Assembly: GCA_035267185.1 (NCBI GenBank)
Contig: DATFLY010000164.1
Location: 1-31,883, forward strand
From: JAUIBE01 sp035267185
GTDB taxonomy: Bacteria > Pseudomonadota > Gammaproteobacteria > Xanthomonadales > SZUA-36
Direction: 5' to 3'
Length of the DNA: 31,883 nt
Below, piece by piece: positions 1 to 9,049 of the stretch (the stretch's first letter is position 1; every line of letters begins with the position of its first letter). A program made the position numbers and the translations under genes. A model generated the notes under the pieces. It was not told the origin of the DNA, did no database searches, and saw only the letters and a list, made by a program, of their open reading frames with translations.

Positions 1-170
1 GCAGACCGCGCAGTGTACATGACCGTGGAAAAGCATGTTAAGTCACAGACAGCCATTAACCCAAAGTAATACCTCAACTATCGACTCCGGGGTTTGATCT
101 TTTAATGGTTTGAGTGGCCACAGAAGCAGGAATTTTTGCCGCAGGCCAGGCCTCAGGCTTGTGAGATGCG

Positions 171-333
171 GAGCGTACCACTTGTACGTGAGCATTTGAA
201 CAAGCCGAGAACGCCGCCTGGGGCGAAAATAGCAATTCTGTGGTCAACTCAAAAACGGAGTGTACACGTGGATAGTACATGAGCATTTAAGCAAACCGAG
301 AACAAAGCCTGGGAGCCAAAGAGCAATTTTCAG
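171..333. repeat. two diverged tandem copies of an approximately 85-base repeat
   Basis: Copy one (about 171-243) and copy two (about 257-333) share GAGYGTAC, a second GTAC about ten bases on, TGAGCATTT, CCGAGAAC, GCCTGGG and AGCAATT in the same order and spacing. Short ORFs cross both copies on both strands but have no start context or recognisable product. The role is unknown; this looks like a dispersed intergenic repeat family of the host. A possible third, very degenerate copy lies near bases 10-55. Confidence 0.6.
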
Positions 334-340
334 ACACAAA

Positions 341-500
341 GTTCGAATATCGGGTCAGTCACCCGGATTCTGGCGAAGAGCATGTGCGACTGGGCGAAGG
401 GCTGGACCGAGGCGCGTAGCCAAAGCTACGAGTCGAGGGAAGCTCAAGTCCAGGCGCACATGAACCAGTCAGAGCCGGGAAACTGGCCCGATATTCGAAC
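341..500. repeat. 160-base long imperfect palindrome / structured element
   Basis: The outer arms GTTCGAATATCGGG (341-354) and its reverse complement (487-500) pair perfectly. Pairing then resumes through CAGT, CCCGG, CATGTGCG and CTGG blocks, with small internal loops, down to an apical hairpin CGTAGC-CAAA-GCTACG (415-430). The whole element can therefore fold into one long hairpin as DNA or RNA. It lies just beyond the terminator of the receptor gene. It could be a MITE-like mobile palindrome or a structured RNA; the sequence alone cannot decide. Confidence 0.6.
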
Positions 501-504
501 TCAT

Positions 505-541
505 AAAAAAAGAGCGGGCCCTTTCGGACCCGCTCCCTTTC
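505..541 (-). terminator. rho-independent terminator of the TonB-dependent receptor gene
   Basis: The arms GAGCGGG (512-518) and CCCGCTC (529-535) form a GC-rich hairpin. On the minus strand it is followed by seven T residues (505-511 on the plus strand). It lies about 40 bases past the receptor stop codon, as expected for an intrinsic terminator. Confidence 0.85.
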
Positions 542-578
542 TTACTTCTAACCGTTAACCGGTCAATACACCAGGTGC

Positions 579-3455
579 TTAGAATCGGAAAGTTACGTTT
601 CCGAAGAAGTAGCGGCCAAGCGTATCGTAGAAACCGGCAATGGTGTTGGCGTTGGTAGCCAATGAACCGCCAACCAGAGGTGGCTCTTCATCGAATACGT
701 TGTTCACACCAACAACCAGGTCATGTGTATCCATGAAACGGAATACTGCACTGAAGTCCAGGTAGTTCTCATCACCAATGTTGTCATTGGCAATGGTATC
801 AGCCGTTCCGTCATAGGTTACGTCCTGGTAATAACGCCAGCGACCGGTCACTGCCCACCACTCGTTCGAGTCATAGGTAGCGGTAGCCGTGTGACGCCAT
901 TCCGGAGTCGGGAAACACTGCGTATTGATGATACCAACACAATCATATGTTGACGTTGGTACGGTTGGAATTGGCGTGGTTTCCTTGGTCAGCATGTATG
1001 TGCCAAGCAAGTCTGTCCGCCATGTTCCGCCCAGTCCTTCAAAGGTCCATGCCCAGGCAAGGTCAATACCTTCCCAATGCTGGTTACCCAGGTTCAGGTT
1101 GGTCGCCGTAACGAAGCCAGCCTGGCCCTGCCACAGGTTGCCGTTTGGTGCACGGTTAACCAGTGAGCAGAAGAACGGATCGGCCGTAACACCGCACTGC
1201 TCTACAATCAACTCAGGATCGATATTGTTGATCACATCATCAATCTCGATATCCCAGTAGTCGAATGAAAGCTGCATGCTGTCGGTCGGATCAATAACAA
1301 CACCAAAGGTGTAGGTATCAGCTTCTTCCGGATCAAGTACAGGGTTACCGCCATAAAGCGCGTTGTACTGTGAAGCCGGGCTCAGAGAGACGTTGCCATA
1401 CTGAGCAGCCGAAACACCTGTGTTTGCACACTCCGAAGGACTAAGTTCCGGGGTTGCGCCAGCACATGGATCTACACCGCCCCAGAGGCCAAGGTTCTGA
1501 GCCAGGAACAGCTCACCAACGTTTGGCGCACGAACAGCGCGGTTGTAGCCAGCGCGGAAACGAAGCCTGTCAGCCGCCTGCCAGTCAAGACCAACACGAT
1601 AGGTGCTGGCATTGCCAGAGGTGGTGTAGTCAGACCAACGATAAGCAAGGTCAAGCGTCAGGTTCTGTGCGAAAGGCGCGTCAGACAACAGTGGAATGTT
1701 GGCTTCTGCAAACAGTTCGTCAACAGAATATTTACCAACAACACTTGGTGTCGGGCCACCCTGGCCAAGAAGCAGACCATCTTCAAACACGAGGTCAGCG
1801 ATACGCTCGAACTTCTCTTCGCGATACTCGTAACCAGCTACCAGGGCGATGTCACCAGCTGGCAGGCCAAAGCCTGTGTCGCCAGTTACATAACCGTTGA
1901 TAACGGTGGTTCCGGTATCAGCACCGATTTTACCGGTGGCTGCGAGCTGGTTTGCAGCTTCAGGTGTTACACCCTGGTATGTAAATACTTCCCAGGGAAT
2001 ACATCCGCCACCGCCAGTGCCGTCAGGTCCACAAGACTGGCCATCAGCATTGATGGTCGGTGGAACGTTGTTGGCAAAGAAGTCATTGATGTACGTAGAC
2101 TCAGAACTGGTTTGGGCGGTCAGGTAAGACACGTCGTAATCCCAGCTGTCGTTGATCGCGCCACGAACACCACCCACTACACGCCAACCGGTGTGCTGCA
2201 GGATATCGGTACGTGGACCACCTTCAACGTTACGCTTACCAATGTAGATGGCGTACCTGTCAAAACCCGGGAACGCAGATGTCAGAGAATCTCTGAAAGT
2301 TTCCGGGAAGAGCGGGTTGTCAACAGACATTGAATACGGGAACGCATAGAACGTACCTGATTCAGCGATCTGGGCCCTGGTCTGATCATCGGCAAAACCG
2401 AGTTCAGCATAAACGATGGCATTTTCGTTGATTTCGTAATCAAGGAATGCACCACCGGACCAGCGATCATCCGGACGCATAAAGTGGTTAACAGGCGCAA
2501 AGTTATAAACGTTTGAACCGTCATAAGGCTGCAGGCTGCTATCAGGCTGCAAAGTCCACCAGTCAGTGATCGGAATATCATCAAAGTTGATGGAACCGTC
2601 AGGGTTCTCACCATAGATGAAGAAGTTAGGAATGACCGCGTTGGAAGAACCACCACAAGCGGTGCCTGCATCATTCAGTGCACAGCTTGAGTAGTCACGA
2701 GATTCCTGCTTCAGCTCTTCGTTGGTACGGTAGGTCAGGTAGGCACTTGCGTTACCGCGGCCACCTGCAAATTCGCTACCCATTACCAGGTCAAAGTTGT
2801 AGGCCTTTCCGTCCAGACCAGTATCGCCTGTGGGATATTCAAAGTTACGCTGATCCATCAGGCCCTGGATGTAGTCGTTATCGTTATCGTGCTGATAACC
2901 ACTCATACCCATGCTGAACTCAACGCCATCAACCTTACGCATGATGAAGTTAACAACACCGGCAACAGCGTCAGCACCGTAGGTAGCAGACGCGCCACCC
3001 GTCAGAACTTCCACACGCTCAATCATAGAGGCCGGAATCTGGTTAACGTCAGGGGCGTTGGTGTAAAGACCACCAGGCTGCATACGGCGGCCGTTGATCA
3101 GTACGAGAGTACGGTTGGTGCCAAGACCACGAAGGTCAATACTGGCGGTACCGGTTGAACCGTTCGAGATGAAAGAGTTCTGAGCCGCTTCAATCTGAGG
3201 AAGCTGGTTCAGGAAATCTTCAACACGGGTAAGACCGAAGGAATCGATGTCCTCCATGCCCATTACGGTCACGGGGCTTGTGCGACCAAAACCGTCTTCG
3301 CTGACAATACGCGAACCGGTTACGATCACTTCTTCAAGTAAAGCGTCTTCGCCTTCTTGGTCTACAGCCTGCGCGAGAGCAGGTCCGGCCCCCGCCAAAG
3401 CGGTAAGACCGAGAGCAGTAGACACTGCTAAGCTCAGTGGCTTCTTGTAATACAT
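579..3455 (-). CDS. TonB-dependent outer-membrane receptor
   Basis: The 958-residue product begins with a clear signal peptide (about residues 1-29, ending ALAQA). A stretch EEVIVTGSRI near residue 41 leads into the plug domain, which includes LVLINGRRM and IERVEVLTGGASATYGADAVAGVVNFI. A long beta-barrel follows, ending in aromatic FRF as outer-membrane barrels do. Proteins of this type take up siderophores, oligosaccharides, peptides or other large substrates using TonB energy; no neighbouring gene reveals the substrate. The start ATG at 3455 has AGGAG about eight bases upstream. The gene stands alone with its own terminator. The family call is secure; the ligand is unknown. Confidence 0.95.
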   Translation of the reverse strand: MYYKKPLSLAVSTALGLTALAGAGPALAQAVDQEGEDALLEEVIVTGSRIVSEDGFGRTSPVTVMGMEDIDSFGLTRVEDFLNQLPQIEAAQNSFISNGSTGTASIDLRGLGTNRTLVLINGRRMQPGGLYTNAPDVNQIPASMIERVEVLTGGASATYGADAVAGVVNFIMRKVDGVEFSMGMSGYQHDNDNDYIQGLMDQRNFEYPTGDTGLDGKAYNFDLVMGSEFAGGRGNASAYLTYRTNEELKQESRDYSSCALNDAGTACGGSSNAVIPNFFIYGENPDGSINFDDIPITDWWTLQPDSSLQPYDGSNVYNFAPVNHFMRPDDRWSGGAFLDYEINENAIVYAELGFADDQTRAQIAESGTFYAFPYSMSVDNPLFPETFRDSLTSAFPGFDRYAIYIGKRNVEGGPRTDILQHTGWRVVGGVRGAINDSWDYDVSYLTAQTSSESTYINDFFANNVPPTINADGQSCGPDGTGGGGCIPWEVFTYQGVTPEAANQLAATGKIGADTGTTVINGYVTGDTGFGLPAGDIALVAGYEYREEKFERIADLVFEDGLLLGQGGPTPSVVGKYSVDELFAEANIPLLSDAPFAQNLTLDLAYRWSDYTTSGNASTYRVGLDWQAADRLRFRAGYNRAVRAPNVGELFLAQNLGLWGGVDPCAGATPELSPSECANTGVSAAQYGNVSLSPASQYNALYGGNPVLDPEEADTYTFGVVIDPTDSMQLSFDYWDIEIDDVINNIDPELIVEQCGVTADPFFCSLVNRAPNGNLWQGQAGFVTATNLNLGNQHWEGIDLAWAWTFEGLGGTWRTDLLGTYMLTKETTPIPTVPTSTYDCVGIINTQCFPTPEWRHTATATYDSNEWWAVTGRWRYYQDVTYDGTADTIANDNIGDENYLDFSAVFRFMDTHDLVVGVNNVFDEEPPLVGGSLATNANTIAGFYDTLGRYFFGNVTFRF

Positions 3456-3835
3456 ATTGTTGACTCCTAAAAATTACGCAGATAATAGTCAGTGTCCCCA
3501 GGTTGCTAATCCTAAAGAGCGAACCGTTGCTTTAATAGCTTTATTTAGCAGTTCCCACTGTCTATGCTTTAGGCATGTGCTAGTGCCGTAGTGTTAAATT
3601 TACATTAAACGAAACCAAAAAGCACCCCCTATGCGACAAAACGTCCAAAAACCCTTGAATTGATGAGGCTTCGATATTCCCCGTTCACAGGATTCGCTTT
3701 ACCTCATCCGGACCAACTTTTACTCTCGCCAAAAGAAATTTAACATATCGAGGTTCCAACTGAACTAGCGCAATCCGCCTTCATAGAGGCATAATGCATA
3801 TAAATAACCACGCAAAACACTAATCACCGGGGAAT
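3456..3835. promoter_or_regulatory. divergent intergenic region
   Basis: This 380-base AT-rich gap separates the minus-strand receptor gene from the plus-strand zinc-ribbon gene and must hold the promoters of both. I see no convincing operator, riboswitch or small gene in it. A CATAAT stretch near 3790 could be a -10 element for the plus-strand gene, but no good -35 is paired with it. Confidence 0.4.
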
Positions 3836-3841
3836 ATGCCC

Positions 3842-4234
3842 ATGCAATGTCCGAAATGCCACCACGATATGACCGAACAACGTTATGGAACCCTTCAGGG
3901 CGACGTACACCTGGATCAATGCACTAATTGCAAAGGGATGTGGTTCGATATTGGTGAAGCAGAAATTCTGAAAGACAAGTGGATGTCTGACTTCATCGAC
4001 AGCGGTGACCCGGAAGTTGGCAAGACTCACAATGAAATCCAGGACATTGACTGCCCGCGTTGTGGCAAACGCATGAAGGTTCTGTCAGATCCCAAGCAGC
4101 CGCACATCCAGTACGAGGCATGCCAGGATCATGGTATGTACCTCGATGCGGGAGAATTTACAGACTATAAGTATGAAACCATGATGGATACGTTCCGGAG
4201 TTTCATCTTTATGCTCCGTAACCCGAGGAAATAG
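3842..4234 (+). CDS. TFIIB-type zinc-ribbon protein
   Basis: The product (130 residues from this start) carries two zinc-ribbon halves. CPKC near the N-terminus is followed by CTNCKGMWFD, then CPRCGKRM and a later C-DHGMYLDAGE segment. The zf-TFIIB pattern C-x2-C...C-x2-C-x-G-x-W-x-D is typical of small uncharacterised bacterial zinc-binding proteins. I prefer the second ATG (3842) because GGGGA at 3829-3833 is about eight bases from it but only two from the ATG at 3836. The exact role is unknown; nucleic-acid or protein binding is an inference. Confidence 0.85.
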   Translation: MQCPKCHHDMTEQRYGTLQGDVHLDQCTNCKGMWFDIGEAEILKDKWMSDFIDSGDPEVGKTHNEIQDIDCPRCGKRMKVLSDPKQPHIQYEACQDHGMYLDAGEFTDYKYETMMDTFRSFIFMLRNPRK

Positions 4235-4275
4235 CCTCCCCTTTTAATCAGGGGCCGCCTGGGGCTTCAGACATG

Positions 4276-4785
4276 CTATTTCTGCAGCAGGCGCTGATAA
4301 AGGGCGAGATCAGCACCTGAGAAACAGCAAAAAACTACTTTCCTGATCGATTGGCTGCTTTCGAGGCTTTCCTGCACCGCATTGACAGCAATTGAAGAGG
4401 CCAGCCCAGTTGGAAAGCCGAAAACCCCTGTACTGATGCCAGGAAAAGCCACTGACTCCAGTTGTTCCTGCGCAGCAATCGCCATGCATCGGCCATAACA
4501 GGCATTCAGCAGCTCCGCCTCACCGCTCTCACCGCCTGTCCACACAGGCCCAACAGTATGAATGACATGTTTCGCGGGAAGGTCGTACCCTTTCGTCAGC
4601 TTTGCATCGCCGGTAGCACACCCACCCAAAGTGCGACACTCGGCAAGAAGACCGGGGCCAGCCGCGCTGTGAATCGCACCATCCACTCCGCCGCCGCCCA
4701 GCAATGTATTGTTGGCAGCATTGACAATGGCGTCGACCTTTAGTGTCGTGATATCGGCGTGGACAGCAATCAGTGAACAACTCAT
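4276..4785 (-). CDS. macro-domain protein, O-acetyl-ADP-ribose deacetylase-like
   Basis: The 169-residue product is a single macro domain. It starts with an ADP-ribose binding segment (ADITTLKVDAIVNAANN), then a glycine-rich GGGGVDGAIH loop, and later GISTGVFGFP, which closes over the distal ribose. Family members hydrolyse O-acetyl-ADP-ribose or remove ADP-ribose from proteins. An earlier in-frame start exists at 4851, but 4785 is preferred: its ATG overlaps the TGA of the MOSC gene as ATGA, implying translational coupling, and the extra N-terminus has no family resemblance. Confidence 0.9.
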   Translation of the reverse strand: MSCSLIAVHADITTLKVDAIVNAANNTLLGGGGVDGAIHSAAGPGLLAECRTLGGCATGDAKLTKGYDLPAKHVIHTVGPVWTGGESGEAELLNACYGRCMAIAAQEQLESVAFPGISTGVFGFPTGLASSIAVNAVQESLESSQSIRKVVFCCFSGADLALYQRLLQK

Positions 4786-5537
4786 TCTGAAATGATATCG
4801 CCCACACTTACCGTGCCCTGGACCAAAGCCCGTGCATAGACTCCCGCACAAGGAGCAGGGCGCCCATCATCACCAGCGAGCCGATTGTGCTGCATCAGAG
4901 CAGTGAACACCGAGCGATCTTCTGGCAATTCGTCCTGCGCCAATGTGGTCATCACGCAACGGGCATTGGGCACCGTGATGTGCAGCTTCAATTCTGCACC
5001 CGCAAGCAGATTGCGACCCAGCCACTCATTTTCAGCAAAACCACTTTCTTCAGTTTCAACAATGATGTTCATTCGAAAGCGCCGAACATCAAAATCACTT
5101 TTCGGTTGCAGCTGCCGAAGTCTTGCAAGCGTTGAATTGGTCAGAACTGATACAGGGGCTGCGTCGTGGTGTGCAGTGACATCGGCCGCATCAACCCTGA
5201 TGAGCTTTACCGCATGACCGAGACTCGCAGAAAGAATATCGTCAACCCCTTCATGATCACTGTCAATAACCCGACCGTCGGGCATTCCGATGCGGACTGG
5301 CGGCAAGGCCTCACCGAAAACGGGCTCACGGACAAATCCGGCTTTGTACCTGAAAATGTCAGGGAAGCGCCTGAGGTTCTTGGCCGTTACTTTTTTATTC
5401 TGCTCCACATCCAGCAATGCAAAGGCTCGATCACCGATCATGCCCTGCTTCCCAACAAGGGCAGAATCAATCCGTTCACCCCGCATCGATTTGACCGGAA
5501 AGCGCCATAATTCAGCAACCCTGCCCAATTGATTCAT
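4782..5537 (-). CDS. MOSC beta-barrel domain protein
   Basis: The N-terminal segment RVAELWRFPVKSMRGE followed by GDRAFALLD is the MOSC N-terminal barrel. The C-terminal MOSC core includes RRFRMNIIVE and the conserved cysteine in NARCVMTT. MOSC proteins handle molybdenum-cofactor-linked or sulphur-transfer chemistry and include YcbX/mARC-like reductases of N-hydroxylated compounds. The start at 5537 has AAGGA about eight bases upstream; an alternative start at 5555 has a weaker site. It precedes and is coupled to the macro-domain gene. The substrate is not predictable. Confidence 0.88.
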   Translation of the reverse strand: MNQLGRVAELWRFPVKSMRGERIDSALVGKQGMIGDRAFALLDVEQNKKVTAKNLRRFPDIFRYKAGFVREPVFGEALPPVRIGMPDGRVIDSDHEGVDDILSASLGHAVKLIRVDAADVTAHHDAAPVSVLTNSTLARLRQLQPKSDFDVRRFRMNIIVETEESGFAENEWLGRNLLAGAELKLHITVPNARCVMTTLAQDELPEDRSVFTALMQHNRLAGDDGRPAPCAGVYARALVQGTVSVGDIISE

Positions 5538-5624
5538 GATCTGGTCCTTTTCCATATCTCTTTCGACAACAGAAACGTATTGTCCTCAGGATTGTGCATC
5601 AAACCAATCAACAGTACGCAACAT

Positions 5625-6020
5625 TTAGCTGCCGCCCAGACCGAACCAGATGAGCAAAACACCGAGTACAAGCCAGGGCACAGCCAATGTACGAAGGACA
5701 GGCCGGATTTTTTCGATTGACCAGGCACCGAACTGGCGATGTCGGGACGGAGGAACCAGCATCAGAATTGCGCCAAGAGCCAGCAGAAAATGTCCGACCG
5801 TTTTAAACACGGTGGGACTGATGGATTGAGGCGCGTAAACCAGGAAGATCACACCGGAAAGCAGGGTAATACCAATTTCTACCGGGTGCATGTACCACTG
5901 GCGACAATAATATGTAGCTGCCCGCGACCACGATTCCGGGTTGACGAGAATCCAGAAACTCATGGCAGCAACGAAAAGGCCATAAAAAGCAATCGCCAGC
6001 CCCGCCGCATAAAACATCAT
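5625..6020 (-). CDS. small integral membrane protein, function unknown
   Basis: The product (131 residues from this start) has about four hydrophobic segments: MFYAAGLAIAFYGLFVAAMS at the start, then VEIGITLLSGVIFLVYA, VGHFLLALGAILMLV and LAVPWLVLGVLLIWFGL. The ATG at 6020 overlaps the TGA of the antiporter gene as ATGA, which favours it over the ATG at 6035. No family was recognised. Coupling to the CaCA antiporter suggests co-expression, though not necessarily a shared function. Confidence 0.75.
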   Translation of the reverse strand: MMFYAAGLAIAFYGLFVAAMSFWILVNPESWSRAATYYCRQWYMHPVEIGITLLSGVIFLVYAPQSISPTVFKTVGHFLLALGAILMLVPPSRHRQFGAWSIEKIRPVLRTLAVPWLVLGVLLIWFGLGGS

Positions 6021-6955
6021 GCTGCCAGTGTCCATATTGTGTAGGCGACAAACACGCTCACCAGGAAAACACCTTGCGCCCTGTTGAGCAAACGCCGACG
6101 AAACAGGATCGCCCCCAGGAAAACAGCCAACCCGGCCATCAGCCCGAGGTCAACCCAGCTGATCGCCCCGGACTGCAAAGGGTGAATGGTCGCGGTCAGA
6201 CCCAGGACACCAAATATATTGAAGCAATTGCTTCCCAGCACATTTCCAAGTGCAAGGTCTCCGTGCCGCTTGAGGGAAGCAACGATGGTTGTCGCCAGCT
6301 CCGGCAGGCTGGTCCCCACCGCAACCACGGTTAGCCCGATCGCTGCCTGGCTCACGTGAAGCATGGTTGCCAGCTTCACTGCTGAAATCACCAACACATG
6401 CGCCCCGACAAACAGGACAGCAAGACCAATAATAATCCGGACGGCCATCTTCCTGGCCCCGGGTAACTCGCTGTTTTTATTGTTTTGCATCATGGCTTCG
6501 CCTTCGGACGCTTTCGCCATTCGCAACGTCATCCAGACATAGACCACCAAAGCCAGGGCCAGAATGGCCCCTTCTGCCCTGGAGACGTAGCCACCCATCA
6601 GGACAACAATCAATAGCACGGAAGCAAAGATCATGATTGGTACGTCCACGGCGATGACTTTTGACTGAACCACCATGGGACTGATCAGCGCCGCAACGCC
6701 CAGGATTAGTGCGATATTGGCGATATTGGAGCCGATGACATTTCCCACTGAAATCCCGTCTGCTCCGGAAATCGCAGCATCCAGTGACACGAGCAACTCC
6801 GGAACGCTGGTGCCAAAAGCAACAACTGTCAGGCCAACTGCCAATGGGGACAGCCCGAATCGCAGCGCCAGGCCGGAAGACCCCCTGACCAGGAAGACGC
6901 CTCCGTAATAGAGCATGACCAGCCCCAGCATCGCCAAAAGGATTGTCAGAGTCAC
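6017..6955 (-). CDS. CaCA-family calcium/sodium antiporter (YrbG-like)
   Basis: The 312-residue protein has two homologous halves, each with the alpha-repeat signature of cation/Ca2+ exchangers: GLTVVAFGTSVPELLVSL (residues 41-58) and GLTVVAVGTSLPELATTI (about 207-224). Each is followed by GNVIGSN or GNVLGSN. About ten membrane helices are evident, with a hydrophilic loop near residues 148-169. It would exchange Ca2+ or another cation for Na+ or H+ across the inner membrane. The start is GTG at 6955 with only a weak ribosome-binding site. Confidence 0.93.
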   Translation of the reverse strand: MTLTILLAMLGLVMLYYGGVFLVRGSSGLALRFGLSPLAVGLTVVAFGTSVPELLVSLDAAISGADGISVGNVIGSNIANIALILGVAALISPMVVQSKVIAVDVPIMIFASVLLIVVLMGGYVSRAEGAILALALVVYVWMTLRMAKASEGEAMMQNNKNSELPGARKMAVRIIIGLAVLFVGAHVLVISAVKLATMLHVSQAAIGLTVVAVGTSLPELATTIVASLKRHGDLALGNVLGSNCFNIFGVLGLTATIHPLQSGAISWVDLGLMAGLAVFLGAILFRRRLLNRAQGVFLVSVFVAYTIWTLAA

Positions 6956-7024
6956 CAGGTACTGGTTCCCGGGGGGGTGAGCACAAGGAGTATTGGTGTT
7001 GCCAGGCCTGTTGACACAGGATTA

Positions 7025-7414
7025 TTACCGCCAGGCCACAATCACAAAACCAAGCCAGACGAGGAACAGACCCGCAAAAACATGAATTGCTACATTCGAA
7101 AAAGCCTGCAGAACTTCCGCATTACGCAGCAATGCAAGTGTTTCGAAACCAAAAGTGGAGTAGGTGGTAAAACCACCCAGAATGCCAATCAGCACAAAAG
7201 CGCGGATTTCAGGGCCGAAATATTCGCGGCTCTCAGCCAGCCCGCCCAGCAGCCCGATCAGGAAACAACCCAACAGGTTGACCACGAGTGTTCCGAGAGG
7301 GAATTCGCCAAGGGGAAACTGTTTCTCAACCAATCCGGCAAGTCCATAGCGCGCGAGTGCGCCAAAGAATCCCCCGGCACCGACCAGCGCAGCATAGGAA
7401 ATGGCTGCATTCAT
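7025..7414 (-). CDS. crcB: fluoride ion channel CrcB/Fluc
   Basis: The 129-residue protein has four hydrophobic segments and the Fluc hallmarks: GALARYGL near residue 18, LVVNLLGC with the conserved Asn (about residue 46), and GGFTTYSTF (80-88). Fluc proteins form dual-topology dimers that export fluoride. The ATG at 7414 is preferred over an upstream TTG at 7435 because GAGGGAG sits about eight bases before it. The gap to the upstream transporter gene is about 50 bases, too short for a fluoride riboswitch. Confidence 0.95.
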   Translation of the reverse strand: MNAAISYAALVGAGGFFGALARYGLAGLVEKQFPLGEFPLGTLVVNLLGCFLIGLLGGLAESREYFGPEIRAFVLIGILGGFTTYSTFGFETLALLRNAEVLQAFSNVAIHVFAGLFLVWLGFVIVAWR

Positions 7415-7465
7415 CCTTGATTCTCCCTCTGCCAATGACCCCGGCTTCGAATGCCAGTTCTTCCT

Positions 7466-8326
7466 TTAAGTCTTCCTGACCCGCACTACGATAGCAATAC
7501 CACCCAGAATCGCAACGCTCGCCAACAACAATCTCATTGTGATTGGCTCTTGAAGCAAAGCAACCCCACCCAACGCAGTAATCACCGGCACACTCAATTG
7601 AATGGTTGCCGCATTGGTTGCCTCCAGCCACGGCAGGACGGCATACCAGACAGCATAGCCAAGCCCGGAAGCAAGTGCGCCTGACGCCATGGCGAGCAGG
7701 ATTCCATCGCGGTCCGGCTGTACATCGCCCATCATAAACAAACTCAACACCACTGCAGGTGGAACAGCCAGGAGAAAGTTGTCTGCGGTCACCTTCAGCG
7801 GGTCACCATCACCACGGCCGCGCAGCGAGTAGACGCCCCAGGCAACTCCGGCGCCAATCATTAACGCCGCTCCTGACAACGGTGGCGCAGTCAGCCCGGG
7901 AACCAGTAGCCCAACCAGCCCACCAAGCGCAAGCAAAAAACCAGAGGTCTGGAGCAGACTCATTCGCTCTCCCGACCAGAGGCCGTACGCAATCATGGTG
8001 GCCTGTACGGCACCAAACAATAGCAATGCACCCGTGGCTGCAGAGAGACTCACGTAGGCAAATGAAAACAGCGCAGCGTAAGCAAAAAGAGCCACGGCGG
8101 AAAACCAGTTTCCTTTTCCCGTTTCCCTTCGGCGAGTCACCCTGACAAGCAAAGCAAGCACCAGTGCGCCTGAAATCAACCTGATTAAAGTGAAACTGGC
8201 AGGGTCTATCGATGTTTCGCGCAGGGCCAGGCGACATAAAATGGAGTTGCCAGCGAAAGCAACCATGGTGACCATGGTAAGAATCAGGAGCCTGGGCAGG
8301 GCCATCTGGTTCAGATCAGGATTCAA
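7466..8326 (-). CDS. EamA/DMT-superfamily inner-membrane transporter
   Basis: The 286-residue protein has about ten hydrophobic helices in two EamA-type repeats. The N-terminal repeat begins FAGNSILCRLALRE and the second starts around GAGVAWGVYSLRGRG. The C-terminal half contains LPVITALGG-like and LLQEPIT motifs (here SVPVITALGGVALLQEP), typical of drug/metabolite exporters. Substrates in this family range from amino acids to nucleotide sugars and cannot be assigned. Its start overlaps the end of the OsmC-like gene by 11 bases. Confidence 0.9.
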   Translation of the reverse strand: MNPDLNQMALPRLLILTMVTMVAFAGNSILCRLALRETSIDPASFTLIRLISGALVLALLVRVTRRRETGKGNWFSAVALFAYAALFSFAYVSLSAATGALLLFGAVQATMIAYGLWSGERMSLLQTSGFLLALGGLVGLLVPGLTAPPLSGAALMIGAGVAWGVYSLRGRGDGDPLKVTADNFLLAVPPAVVLSLFMMGDVQPDRDGILLAMASGALASGLGYAVWYAVLPWLEATNAATIQLSVPVITALGGVALLQEPITMRLLLASVAILGGIAIVVRVRKT

Positions 8327-8789
8327 TTACCGGATGACAGCGAATTTCAGTCTTCACCGAGTTGGCGATAAAACAGATTTCGTGTGCCTGGTGATGCATG
8401 TCCTGGAGTGATTTTTCATCAGGCACGGACTCACCGGAAAATCTTGTCCGGGGATGCAGGTTGACCAATGTCACTGCGATCCTGCCTTCATCATTTTTGC
8501 GCATGACACCATCTGCCTCGTCAATATAAGTGTCCACGACGTATCCCTGGCCGGCTGCAATCGACAGGAATGAGAGCATATGACAGCTTGAAATACTGGC
8601 CACAAGGGCCTCTTCAGGATCCACGGCATTTTCACTGGACATGGGAACGCGAACGACGTGAGGAGAAGAGGACGCCGGCACTGAGACACCCCCGTCAAAA
8701 TCCCAGACATGTTCACGGCTGTATTTGCCATGGATGTATTCGGCGCCTTTGTCATTGCGCCAGCTTACTTTGGCGATGTATTTACCCAC
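8316..8789 (-). CDS. OsmC/Ohr-family thiol peroxidase-like protein
   Basis: The 157-residue protein has the OsmC fold signature: DPEEALVASISSCHMLSFL with Cys69, and a second redox cysteine in HEICFIANSVKTEI (Cys139). Family members reduce organic hydroperoxides with this cysteine pair and protect against oxidative stress. Length and cysteine spacing match the family. It overlaps the downstream EamA gene, so the two are probably co-transcribed. Confidence 0.9.
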   Translation of the reverse strand: MGKYIAKVSWRNDKGAEYIHGKYSREHVWDFDGGVSVPASSSPHVVRVPMSSENAVDPEEALVASISSCHMLSFLSIAAGQGYVVDTYIDEADGVMRKNDEGRIAVTLVNLHPRTRFSGESVPDEKSLQDMHHQAHEICFIANSVKTEIRCHPVIES

Positions 8790-8797
8790 AATATTTT

Positions 8798-9046
8798 CTA
8801 CTTACCCCAGCGCCATTTTGGTTTTTCTCCCTTGGCCCGGCACACCAGGACAAGGACCACCGACATCGCCAGGACATGAACAAGGAATACCGGCGGGCCG
8901 AATGCAGGAAGCATGTAATAAATACCGGCAAAGATGGTCATTGCATACACGGCCAGGACGACCCAGCCCTGCCATGCCACGGGAAACCCCCATCCCCAGC
9001 CGTAGGTTTTGGCGGGGAACCAGATGTCTTTTCCTGTTTCACTCAT
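8798..9046 (-). CDS. small membrane protein, function unknown
   Basis: The 82-residue product has two hydrophobic segments (WVVLAVYAMTIFAGIYYMLPAF and VFLVHVLAMSVVLVLVC) and a basic C-terminus. The N-terminal stretch is rich in Trp and Gly (WFPAKTYGWGWGFPVAWQGW), a pattern I have the impression recurs in small proteins of marine gammaproteobacteria. It lies eight bases before the OsmC-like gene and follows the next gene almost directly. No function is assignable. Confidence 0.7.
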   Translation of the reverse strand: MSETGKDIWFPAKTYGWGWGFPVAWQGWVVLAVYAMTIFAGIYYMLPAFGPPVFLVHVLAMSVVLVLVCRAKGEKPKWRWGK

Positions 9047-9049
9047 TGC

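Noticed and set aside
74..463. Short ORFs across the left-end repeats on both strands
   Set aside because: They follow the repeat copies, lack ribosome-binding sites and show no recognisable domain; the palindrome and repeat structure explains the sequence better.
1454..2674. Several ORFs of 70-150 codons inside the receptor gene on both strands
   Set aside because: They lie wholly within a well-supported 958-codon gene and are out-of-frame shadows.
7415..7465. Possible fluoride riboswitch before crcB
   Set aside because: Only about 50 bases separate crcB from the upstream gene, and no fluoride-riboswitch-like motif is visible.
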